NCBI GenBank assembly: GCA_003445855.1
Contig: DMCG01000230.1
Coordinates: forward strand, 2,389-7,727
Length of the DNA stretch: 5,339 bases
Direction: 5' to 3'
Origin: Spartobacteria bacterium
GTDB lineage: Bacteria > Verrucomicrobiota > Verrucomicrobiia > Chthoniobacterales > UBA10450
Below, piece after piece: positions 1 through 5,339 of this stretch. Numbering within the stretch: position 1 is the stretch's first letter; the number at the start of each line of letters is the position of its first letter. The position numbers and the translations under genes were made by a program. A model generated the notes under the pieces. It was not told where the DNA came from, did not search any database, and saw only the letters and a list, made by a program, of their open reading frames with translations.

Positions 1-1364
1 TCGCCACTCATGGCATCGAGCAGCAAACGTTCGTATGCTTCCGGACTGGCTTTGCCGAACGAGGTCCCGTAATGAAAATCCATTTTCACCGGCTGGATGC
101 GGAAACTTGTGCCCGGCATTTTCGCCTGCATGCGCAATGAAATTCCTTCGTCCGGCTGAATCCGAATAACGAGCACGTTTTGACCGAGTGTCACGGCTTC
201 CTTGTTAAACAAAACGGCGGGCGCCTGCTTGAAGTGCACGGAAATTTCGGTGCCTGATTTGGGAAGCCGTTTCCCGACGCGCATGTAAACCGGGACGTCC
301 GACCAGCGCCAATTGTCGATGAACAAACGCAAGGCAACAAAAGTTTCTGTCTTTGAATCCGCTTTCACGTTTTGTTCCTGCCGGTAACCGGCGACAGATT
401 TGCCGTTGATCGCGCCTTGCGCGTACTGGCCGCGCACAACGGCCGAGGCGATTTCATCCTGAGAAAAACGGCGAAGCGAACGAACCACTTTCACTTTTTC
501 ATCGCGGATGCTGTCGGCGCTGAGACCGGTCGGTGGTTCCATCGCCACGAGGCAGAGCAGTTGGAGCAAATGATTCTGCACCATGTCGCGCAACGCGCCC
601 GCGCCTTCGTAGTAACCGGCGCGACCTTCGACTCCGAGTGTTTCCGCGGCGGTAATCTGCACATGATCGACATAATGCCTGTTCCAGAGGGGCGCGAAGA
701 TCGCGTTCGCGAAGCGCAGCACCAAAATGTTCTGGGCCGTTTCTTTTCCGAGAAAATGATCGATCCGGTAGGTTTGTTCCTCCGCGAAAGAATTGCGGAC
801 GATGCGATTGAGCTCGCGGGCGGAAGCAAGATCGGTCCCGAACGGTTTTTCGACGATGACCCGCGCCCAGCTCCCCTCGCACGTTTCGTTCAAACCTGCC
901 GCCTTTAAGTTTTTCAGGATCGGTTCGAACTGGTCGGGTGCGGCGGCGAAGTAAAAAAGACGATTGCCGCGTGTGCCGCGCTCCTTGTCGATCTTATCGA
1001 GGCGGTCCGATAAACTTTTGTAGCCGGACTCGTCCTCGAATTCGCTCCGGTGATAAAAGATTGATTGCGCGAAAGTTTTCCAGATTTCGTCGCGAACCGT
1101 TTGCCGTGAAAATTTTCGTGTGGCTTCCTCGAGCTCTCGTCGAAAGTCGTCATCGCTTTTTTCGCGTCGCGCAAAGCCGACGACCGTGACCGCGGGCGGC
1201 AGCTCACCGTCAGCCGCGAGATTGTAAAGCGCGGGGATGAGCTTGCGATGGGTGAGGTCGCCCGTCGCGCCGAAAATCACGATGCTGCACGGCTGCGGCA
1301 CGGCGCGGTTGGACAAACCTTCGCGCAGCGGATTTGTTTGCTGTTGTTCGCTAGCCCTGTTCAT
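1..1364 (-). CDS. zwf: Glucose-6-phosphate 1-dehydrogenase (3' end outside window)
   Basis: Cytosolic enzyme that oxidises glucose 6-phosphate to 6-phosphogluconolactone with NAD(P)+, the entry step of the oxidative pentose phosphate pathway. Reading from ATG at 1364, 454 codons are open to the window edge. The family is usually about 480-510 residues, so roughly the last 30-60 are missing. Visible motifs: nucleotide-binding [16 protein letters not shown] (about residues 31-46), EKPFG (172-176), the substrate signature RIDHFLGKE (200-208, with Phe where Tyr is usual), [10 protein letters not shown] with the likely catalytic base His265, and near the edge [11 protein letters not shown] and [13 protein letters not shown]. 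The first ~25 residues are a Gln/Pro-rich leader without clear homology. No good Shine-Dalgarno precedes the ATG. A 5/6 match to a -10 box (CATAAT, minus strand, 1406-1401) is the only promoter hint. It lies downstream of the glyA fusion on the same strand and could be co-transcribed. Family assignment is secure; the exact start is likely. Confidence 0.95.
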   Translation of the reverse strand, partial: MNRASEQQQTNPLREGLSNRAVPQPCSIVIFGATGDLTHRKLIPALYNLAADGELPPAVTVVGFARREKSDDDFRRELEEATRKFSRQTVRDEIWKTFAQSIFYHRSEFEDESGYKSLSDRLDKIDKERGTRGNRLFYFAAAPDQFEPILKNLKAAGLNETCEGSWARVIVEKPFGTDLASARELNRIVRNSFAEEQTYRIDHFLGKETAQNILVLRFANAIFAPLWNRHYVDHVQITAAETLGVEGRAGYYEGAGALRDMVQNHLLQLLCLVAMEPPTGLSADSIRDEKVKVVRSLRRFSQDEIASAVVRGQYAQGAINGKSVAGYRQEQNVKADSKTETFVALRLFIDNWRWSDVPVYMRVGKRLPKSGTEISVHFKQAPAVLFNKEAVTLGQNVLVIRIQPDEGISLRMQAKMPGTSFRIQPVKMDFHYGTSFGKASPEAYERLLLDAMSG

Positions 1365-1376
1365 CGTTGGAGCGTC

Positions 1377-1404
1377 CGCAGATTACGCAGATTTCCGGAG
1401 ATTA
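1377..1404. repeat. Degenerate 9-bp tandem repeat, three units
   Basis: Three near-copies lie in a row: CGCAGATTA (1377-1385), CGCAGATTT (1386-1394) and, after one extra C, CGGAGATTA (1396-1404). They sit 13 bp upstream of the zwf start codon and overlap the best -10-like hexamer for zwf, so they could be regulator half-sites. They could equally be a fragment of a dispersed intergenic repeat. The 9-bp period is not a whole helical turn, which weakens the operator reading. Confidence 0.5.
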
Positions 1405-1420
1405 TGTAAGACGAATCTTC

Positions 1421-1480
1421 TGTAGCGGCGCTCTGTGAGCGTCGCGTTTATTTAGTCGGCGGTCATAGATCGCCGCTACA
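1421..1480. repeat. REPIN-like inverted pair of GTAG-headed hairpins
   Basis: The ends are perfect 10-bp inverted repeats, TGTAGCGGCG (1421-1430) and CGCCGCTACA (1471-1480). The match extends to 24-bp arms (1421-1444 against the complement of 1480-1457) that agree at 20 of 24 positions, with a 12-bp AT-rich spacer (1445-1456). Each arm is itself a hairpin with an 8-bp stem (one G-T pair) and a 3-nt loop: 1426-1433 with 1437-1444, and 1457-1464 with 1468-1475. In each arm the stem is preceded by GTAG. A GTAG foot plus an imperfect palindrome is the known signature of REP sequences mobilised by RAYT (Y1 HUH) transposases, and an inverted pair is a REPIN or BIME. It begins one base after the glyA stop codon. 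No transposase is in the window. Confidence 0.75.
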
Positions 1481-1481
1481 G

Positions 1482-3281
1482 TCAATTCGGCAATGGAAAG
1501 CGCCGAGTAAGGGCACGCACTTTCTCGCGCACGCGTCCCAGTGCAGCTTCATCGCTGCGATTATTCAGCGCCTCGGCGATCAAGTCCGCGATCTCGAGCA
1601 TATCCTCTTCTTTCATGCCGCGCGTGGTCATAGCCGGCGTGCCGATGCGGATTCCGCCCGGCTTGAAAATTGGATAGGTATCGAAGGGAATCGCATTCTT
1701 GTTTACGGTGATGCCGGCGCGATCGAGAACTTCCTGGGCTTCCTTACCGTTTATTTCCTTCGGGCGAAGATCGACAAGCATGAGATGATTGTCGGTGCCC
1801 CCGGAAACGATGCGATAACCGTGCTTGGCGATTCCGGCGGCGAGGGCTTTTGCATTCACAACCACCTGCCGCTGATATTCGCGGAACTGCGGTTGGAGCG
1901 CTTCGCGAAAACAAACCGCTTTCGCCGCGATGACGTGCATAAGCGGTCCGCCCTGCACTCCGGGGAAAAGCGTCGAGTCGATTGCCTTTGCGAATTTTTC
2001 CTGACACAGAACGATGCCGCCGCGCGGGCCGCGCAAACTTTTGTGCGTGGTGGTCGTGACAAATTGCGCATGCGGAATCGGGCTCGGATGCTGGCCGCCC
2101 GCCACCAGTCCCGCAATGTGCGCCATGTCGATGAAAAGAATCGCGCCGACTGAATCTGCGATTTGTCGCAGCCGCGGAAAATCGAGCGTGCGCGGATAAG
2201 CGGAGGCACCCGCGGTGATCATGACCGGGCGAACTTCCTCAGCTTGTTTTTGCAGCGCCTCGTAATCGATCTGCTCGGTCTTTTCGTCCACGCCGTAATG
2301 CGTGACTTGATAAAACTTGCCGGAAAAATTTGCCGGATGCCCATGGGTGAGATGCCCGCCGTGCGCAAGATTCATCGTCAAAATCTTGTCGCCGGGTTTG
2401 ATAGCGGCGAAATAAACCACCATGTTGGCTTGTGCGCCGCTGTGCGGCTGCACGTTCACGTGCTCGGCGCCGAACAATCGCCTGGCGCGATCGATCGCGA
2501 GCTGTTCGGCAACATCGACATTCTCGCAGCCACCATACCAGCGTTTGCCCGGATAACCTTCCGCGTATTTGTTTGTGAGGACGCTGCCTTGCGCTTCCAT
2601 GACGGCGCGGCTCGTGAAATTTTCCGATGCGATCAGCTCGATATTTTCGAGTTGCCGTTTTTCTTCGGCGCTGATCGCGTCGAAAATTTCAGGATCAACC
2701 CGGCGCAGACCGCCGCCCGAGCCGGCGGATGATGTCGATCCACCGGGTTCGGTTTGAATCTGATGCGGTCGATCGCTCATTAGATAAGAAGAAGCCCCAC
2801 TGCCGCGCGAAGTTGGCGCAAGCTCGCTTTGTTCTACGAAGGCGAGGACGCTGGGTAAAGCGTTTTTGATTGTTTGCGCACAGACCTCGTAAACTTGGCG
2901 GCCAAGGCCGATCGGGTCCGGCACATCGCGCCACACCGTCGTGTCCGGCTCTTCAAATTCGCGGAGCAGGAAGGATCTTTCAGCGCCGTGCGGGAAGAGC
3001 AGGTGGATCGTTTCCAGATGCGCTCCGGTCATGGCAAAAATGTGCGTGGCACGATCGATCAACGTGGCCGTCAACGGCTGGCTGCGAAGATGGCTGATGT
3101 CCACGCCTTCGTCTTCGCAAACTTGCACGGCATACAGACTCGGCGGCTGGCCGCGTACCGCATGCACGCCCGCCGAGGCGACCTCGATGTCTTTACGATT
3201 CCCCAGCAAACGGCGAAACAGCCCTTCCGCGATGGGACTGCGGCAAATGTTTCCCGTACAGACAAAAAGGACGCTTTTCAC
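1482..3281 (-). CDS. glyA: Fused low-molecular-weight protein tyrosine phosphatase - serine hydroxymethyltransferase
   Basis: One uninterrupted 599-residue frame from GTG (3281) to TGA (1482). Residues 1-150 are a complete LMW phosphatase: P-loop CTGNICRS with nucleophile Cys8 and Arg14, and the DPIG general-acid motif (Asp122). Residues 151-195 are a Ser/Gly/Thr-rich linker. Residues 196-599 are a full SHMT, the PLP enzyme that interconverts serine and glycine and charges tetrahydrofolate: IELIASEN (214-221), [14 protein letters not shown] (243-256), [10 protein letters not shown] (305-314), [10 protein letters not shown] with Asp385 and His388, [14 protein letters not shown] with PLP-lysine Lys414, NKNAIPFD (527-534) and [11 protein letters not shown] with carboxylate-binding Arg545. 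The SHMT part alone is near the usual 415-430 residues. In Bacillus and clostridia a YwlE-type phosphatase gene lies close to glyA, so the fusion fits a known neighbourhood. Met168 (2780) could start a free SHMT. No Shine-Dalgarno precedes the GTG, so the N-terminal start is less sure than the frame. Confidence 0.92.
   Translation of the reverse strand: MKSVLFVCTGNICRSPIAEGLFRRLLGNRKDIEVASAGVHAVRGQPPSLYAVQVCEDEGVDISHLRSQPLTATLIDRATHIFAMTGAHLETIHLLFPHGAERSFLLREFEEPDTTVWRDVPDPIGLGRQVYEVCAQTIKNALPSVLAFVEQSELAPTSRGSGASSYLMSDRPHQIQTEPGGSTSSAGSGGGLRRVDPEIFDAISAEEKRQLENIELIASENFTSRAVMEAQGSVLTNKYAEGYPGKRWYGGCENVDVAEQLAIDRARRLFGAEHVNVQPHSGAQANMVVYFAAIKPGDKILTMNLAHGGHLTHGHPANFSGKFYQVTHYGVDEKTEQIDYEALQKQAEEVRPVMITAGASAYPRTLDFPRLRQIADSVGAILFIDMAHIAGLVAGGQHPSPIPHAQFVTTTTHKSLRGPRGGIVLCQEKFAKAIDSTLFPGVQGGPLMHVIAAKAVCFREALQPQFREYQRQVVVNAKALAAGIAKHGYRIVSGGTDNHLMLVDLRPKEINGKEAQEVLDRAGITVNKNAIPFDTYPIFKPGGIRIGTPAMTTRGMKEEDMLEIADLIAEALNNRSDEAALGRVREKVRALTRRFPLPN
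2697..2831 (-). other. Interdomain linker of the phosphatase-GlyA frame, with possible internal start
   Basis: Codes residues 151-195, rich in Ser, Gly, Thr and Pro (for example [12 protein letters not shown], 180-191) and without recognisable domain sequence. An in-frame ATG at 2780 (Met168) gives a SHMT of 432 residues, the normal size. It overlaps an out-of-frame stop as TAATG, a layout typical of two translationally coupled genes. The same +1 frame also has TAG at 2836-2834, just where a free phosphatase would end (about residue 149). No Shine-Dalgarno lies close upstream of Met168. A real fusion, internal initiation, or a one-base indel that merged two genes are all open. Confidence 0.5.
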
Positions 3282-3291
3282 GATTCGCGCG

Positions 3292-3305
3292 GCGCGCGCG
3301 CGCGC
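3292..3305. repeat. (GC)7 dinucleotide tract
   Basis: Seven perfect GC units, flanked at 3286-3291 by three more CG pairs in shifted phase. The tract lies between the GTG start of the phosphatase-GlyA frame (3281) and an upstream ATG (3309) on the same strand that is out of frame by one base. Alternating purine-pyrimidine GC runs can adopt Z-form DNA and are prone to slippage in steps of two bases. Here a gain of one unit would bring the ATG into frame. Confidence 0.7.
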
Positions 3306-3313
3306 TCATTTGC

Positions 3314-3341
3314 AACTTAGAATCGAACAGAGTCAAGTCAA
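3314..3341 (-). promoter_or_regulatory. Weak sigma70-like promoter candidate for the phosphatase-glyA gene
   Basis: On the minus strand TTGACT (3341-3336, 5/6 to consensus) is followed after 16 bp by TAAGTT (3319-3314, only 3/6). The -35 sequence is partly doubled (TTGACTTGACT). If active, transcription would start near the ATG at 3309, leaving about 28 nt before the GTG at 3281. The rest of the gap 3282-3453 holds a 5-bp palindrome (TGCGG, 3386-3390, with CCGCA, 3398-3402) and a perfect GACTG-A-CAGTC dyad at 3441-3451 just before the next gene. No firm function is assigned to either. Confidence 0.25.
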
Positions 3342-3453
3342 TCGGAGCTGGTGAAACAACGTGAGATAGAACGCCCCAACGCGCCTGCGGAACTTAACCG
3401 CACGAATATATTAGTCCCGAAAACATTGGCGTTAGCAGCAGACTGACAGTCAC

Positions 3454-3750
3454 ATGCAAGTAATAAAGAAAGTTATTCGCTCAACCGTAGCCAAGTTGGG
3501 CTACGACATCATTCGACGGCCGCCCGACGCGTTTTCGGACATGAAACGCTTTGTGCCCCCTGGCGTCCGTCCGCTCATTCTCGATGTAGGTGCAAACGTT
3601 GGACAATCTGCAAAGAGGTTTAAGCAGGTACTTCCTTTGAGTGTTGTCCATTGTTTTGAGCCTAGTCGCGACACTTTCGATCAGTTGAAACAAAGAATAT
3701 CATCGCCGAAACGCCTAATCACCGGGTCCAGCTGGCGGTCGTGTGGCTGA
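3454..3750 (+). pseudogene. Truncated FkbM-type SAM-dependent methyltransferase remnant
   Basis: A 98-codon frame covers only the N-terminal part of a class I methyltransferase of FkbM type; intact members are roughly 230-280 residues. Residues 41-52 show the SAM-binding motif I (LILDVGANVGQS), and FEPSRDTFDQL (68-78) holds the acidic residue expected to bind the SAM ribose (Glu69). Homology then stops: the last residues (about 81-98) do not resemble the family. A shifted frame from 3696 reads NIIAETPNHRVQLAV, which looks like the normal FkbM continuation, so a frameshift near 3690-3696 plus a downstream deletion is likely. The piece is visibly AT-richer than its neighbours, a hint of acquisition by transfer. 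Intact relatives O-methylate sugars or small molecules, often in polysaccharide clusters. Its stop codon lies 36 bp before the chosen start of the acyltransferase. It could still be translated as a short protein, but it lacks most of the fold. Confidence 0.7.
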
Positions 3751-3780
3751 TTGGCGAGGCCCGTCAGACGCGTGTATAGA
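3751..3780 (+). promoter_or_regulatory. Candidate promoter of the acyltransferase gene
   Basis: TTGGCG (3751-3756, 4/6 to the -35 consensus) is followed after 18 bp by TATAGA (3775-3780, 4/6 to the -10 consensus). The -10 box ends 6 bp before the ATG at 3787, so transcription would begin at or next to the start codon and the mRNA would be leaderless. This agrees with the absence of a Shine-Dalgarno. Each box is weak, so this is suggestive only. Confidence 0.3.
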
Positions 3781-3786
3781 ATCGCG

Positions 3787-4803
3787 ATGCGCCGGCGATG
3801 GAAAAAATTTCGCTACCGACTGGAATGGGCCGGTCTTCACGCCGCGGCAAAACTAGTTCCATTGCTCTCCCGCAAAGCCTGCTTCCGCCTCGCGCGCATT
3901 CTCGGATTTGTCATGTCGATCTTTGATCGACATGGCCGCAAAGTCGCGCTGAGCAATCTGGACGTTGCCTTCGGCGACGAATTGCCGATCTCTACGCGGC
4001 GCAAAATCGTTCGTCAATCGTTTCAGCATTTCGCGCGGACCTCGCTCGATCTTTTGTGGAGTCCGCGCCTGACGCGCCAAAATCTCTCGCGTTACATCGA
4101 GTTGCAAAACTTCGAGGAGACGGCGCACGGCACCGGACCGGAGCGCAGCGTGATGATCGCGTGCTATCACTACAGCAATTTCGAATGGCTCAGCATGGCC
4201 TGCGGATTTCTAGGTCTGACTGGCACAATCATTGCGCAGGAATTCAAAAACTCGCTGCTCGATCCGATTTTCAAAAATATTCGCGAGCAATCCGGACACG
4301 AGTTGGTTCCGCGCGAACGAGGAATCGTTAGGCTTTACAAAGTGCTGCGACGAAAAGGGCGCACCGCGCTGCTTGTCGATCTTACCGTTCCGCCGACCCA
4401 GGGCGCGGTGGTGATCGATTGTTTCGGTTTGAAAACCAGCGTCACTTCCGCGCACGCCTGGCTGCATGAACGGACCGGGGTGCCGATTGTTCCGGCCCAT
4501 TGCGAGCCGTTATCGGATGGCCGTTATCGCCTCGTTTTTCATCCCAAGATCGACAATACGCCGGGCATGACGCACCAGCAGATTGCGCAAGCGTGTTGGA
4601 ATTCGTTCGAGCCTTACGTGCGCAAAAATCCAGCGCCGTGGCTGTGGATGTACAAACACTGGCGCTACCGGCCGCTCAACGCCCACCGCAAATATCCGTT
4701 TTACGCGCACACGTGGGTGCGATTCGACGAAATTCTTCAACCGGACGATCTGCCATCGGGCGTTACATCAACAACTGAGTCGCCAGAGGTCGCCGATGGT
4801 TGA
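3787..4803 (+). CDS. LpxL/HtrB-family lysophospholipid (lipid A) acyltransferase
   Basis: A 338-residue inner-membrane-associated acyltransferase. Family members transfer an acyl chain from acyl-ACP to a lipid A precursor or related lipid at the cytoplasmic face. Visible blocks: N-terminal amphipathic region with SRKACFRLARILGFVMSIFD, NLDVAFGDE (about 57-65), the HX4E catalytic motif in ACYHYSNFEWL (His128, Glu133), RERG and the LLVDLTVPPTQGAVVIDCFG block (about 195-214), TGVPIVPAHCEPLSDGRYRL (230-249) and the C-terminal signature NPAPWLWMYKHWRYRP (281-296). A polar tail of about 40 residues follows. ATG 3787 is preferred: the frame is open from TTG 3751, but those 12 codons overlap the decayed methyltransferase region and add nothing family-like. 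Whether it is LpxL, LpxM or a lineage-specific paralogue cannot be told from sequence alone. The next gene starts within or just after its end, so the two are probably co-expressed and both serve the envelope. Confidence 0.9.
   Translation: MRRRWKKFRYRLEWAGLHAAAKLVPLLSRKACFRLARILGFVMSIFDRHGRKVALSNLDVAFGDELPISTRRKIVRQSFQHFARTSLDLLWSPRLTRQNLSRYIELQNFEETAHGTGPERSVMIACYHYSNFEWLSMACGFLGLTGTIIAQEFKNSLLDPIFKNIREQSGHELVPRERGIVRLYKVLRRKGRTALLVDLTVPPTQGAVVIDCFGLKTSVTSAHAWLHERTGVPIVPAHCEPLSDGRYRLVFHPKIDNTPGMTHQQIAQACWNSFEPYVRKNPAPWLWMYKHWRYRPLNAHRKYPFYAHTWVRFDEILQPDDLPSGVTSTTESPEVADG
4785..4798 (+). promoter_or_regulatory. Ribosome-binding site with alternative start for the L,D-transpeptidase gene
   Basis: AGAGG (4785-4789) lies 6 bp before an ATG at 4796 that is in frame with the L,D-transpeptidase and overlaps the acyltransferase stop codon by 8 bases. 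This is the best Shine-Dalgarno in the window and would couple the two genes. Using it adds 14 residues (MVDKARPSSSSIEL) before the signal peptide. The ATG at 4838 lacks a Shine-Dalgarno but gives a normal 23-residue lipoprotein signal, and has TATAGA at 4828-4833 just ahead. Either start, or both, may be used. Confidence 0.4.
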
Positions 4804-4837
4804 CAAAGCGCGGCCGAGCTCTTCCAGTATAGAACTT

Positions 4838-5339
4838 ATGCGCCTCGTCGCCTCCTTTTCGTTTTTCCTTGCAGCGGCGGCATGCGCGGCGCTTTTGACG
4901 AGCTGTCAAACTTCGCCGCTGGCCGGCGGCAAAGCGTATCACGTGACGGCTTATCGCCCGCACGATCCAGCGGCGGTGCGGGTGAAGGTTTCGTTGTCAA
5001 AGCAAAATATTTATGTGATGGAGGGCGATCGTAGTCTGATGGCGGTTGCTTGTTCGGTTGGTATTCCCGAAAAGCCGACGCCGAAGGGCAACTTCACGAT
5101 TTATTCAAAACAGGAACGCAAACGTTCCGGATCATACGGATTCAGCGCGCAGGGCGATCGCGTTGTCCCTTCGACCGGTGGCGGGTCGGGGCGCTACGTC
5201 GGTTATCCGATGGGCTACTGGTGTGAGTTTGCCCCCGCCTACGGATTTCACCAGGGTTTCGTTCATCTGCACCCGCGGACGCACGGTTGCATCCGATTGC
5301 ACGGGGAGGCTGCGCCGAAGTTTTTTGCGCTCGTGAAGA
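4838..5339 (+). CDS. L,D-transpeptidase (YkuD domain) lipoprotein, 3' end outside window
   Basis: Open from ATG 4838 to the window edge, 167 complete codons. The N-terminus is a lipoprotein signal: Arg2, a hydrophobic Phe/Ala/Leu stretch, and lipobox LTSC with Cys23 as the lipidated residue, so the mature protein should be membrane-anchored and face the periplasm. The YkuD domain follows: VKVSLSKQNIYVMEGD (49-64), GIPEKPTPKGNFTIYSK (75-91), a Gly-rich loop, MGYWCEF (125-131) and the catalytic motif RTHGCIRLH with His149 and Cys151. Known family members form 3-3 or Lpp-type peptide bonds through an acyl-Cys intermediate, cross-linking peptidoglycan or attaching proteins to it. Only 9 residues separate His138 from the THGC motif, where 14-17 is usual, so either the loop is short or another His does the job. 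The start could also be 4796 (see the RBS entry). It follows the acyltransferase closely, in line with an envelope operon. Confidence 0.9.
   Translation, partial: MRLVASFSFFLAAAACAALLTSCQTSPLAGGKAYHVTAYRPHDPAAVRVKVSLSKQNIYVMEGDRSLMAVACSVGIPEKPTPKGNFTIYSKQERKRSGSYGFSAQGDRVVPSTGGGSGRYVGYPMGYWCEFAPAYGFHQGFVHLHPRTHGCIRLHGEAAPKFFALVK

Noticed and set aside
372..908. 178-codon plus-strand open frame
   Set aside because: Antisense to zwf, whose conserved motifs cover the same bases; no domain seen in the product.
1421..1480. Rho-independent terminator after glyA
   Set aside because: The hairpins are strong but no T-run follows on the minus strand, and the doubled GTAG-headed arms fit a REPIN better; some termination effect is still possible.
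2163..2732. 189-codon plus-strand open frame
   Set aside because: It lies entirely antisense to the SHMT coding region, which has every catalytic motif; its product has no recognisable domain. It is a by-product of GC-rich codon bias.
2874..3354. Two overlapping plus-strand frames of about 140 codons
   Set aside because: Antisense to the phosphatase domain, whose P-loop and DPIG motif are intact on the minus strand.
3751..3786. TTG start extending the acyltransferase by 12 codons
   Set aside because: No Shine-Dalgarno, not family-like, and it lies in the decayed methyltransferase junction; ATG 3787 is the simpler start.
4800..4833. Perfect TTGACA at 4800 paired with TATAGA at 4828 as a promoter
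   Set aside because: The spacer is 22 bp, too long for a sigma70 promoter; the -35 match probably arises by chance at the stop codon of the acyltransferase gene.

Overview
The window reads as chromosomal DNA of a Gram-negative, moderately GC-rich bacterium. It has an LpxL/HtrB-type lipid A acyltransferase, a lipoprotein L,D-transpeptidase and no strong Shine-Dalgarno sites before most genes. The style of the proteins and of the intergenic GTAG-headed repeat pair suggests a soil Verrucomicrobiota relative (Chthoniobacterales type). That placement is an impression from memory, not proven by the sequence.

Layout. Left half, minus strand: the 3'-truncated zwf gene for glucose-6-phosphate dehydrogenase (1-1364). 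A 117-bp gap follows, holding a degenerate 9-bp tandem repeat and a 60-bp inverted pair of REP-like hairpins. Next comes one long reading frame (1482-3281) that joins a low-molecular-weight protein tyrosine phosphatase to a complete serine hydroxymethyltransferase (GlyA). A 172-bp gap (3282-3453) separates it from the rightward genes and carries a (GC)7 tract and a weak promoter candidate. Right half, plus strand: an AT-richer, broken FkbM-type methyltransferase (3454-3750), an LpxL-like acyltransferase (3787-4803) and the 5' part of a YkuD lipoprotein L,D-transpeptidase that runs off the right edge.

How the genes fit together. The left genes are central metabolism: NADPH from the oxidative pentose phosphate route and one-carbon units from serine. 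The right genes are envelope biogenesis: outer-membrane lipid acylation and peptidoglycan cross-linking or lipoprotein anchoring. The broken methyltransferase looks like a remnant of a glycan or O-methylation gene. No defence system, CRISPR array, tRNA, rRNA or complete transposon is visible.

The most notable items are the phosphatase-GlyA fusion, with a possible internal start for free GlyA, and the REPIN-like element directly after the glyA stop codon.
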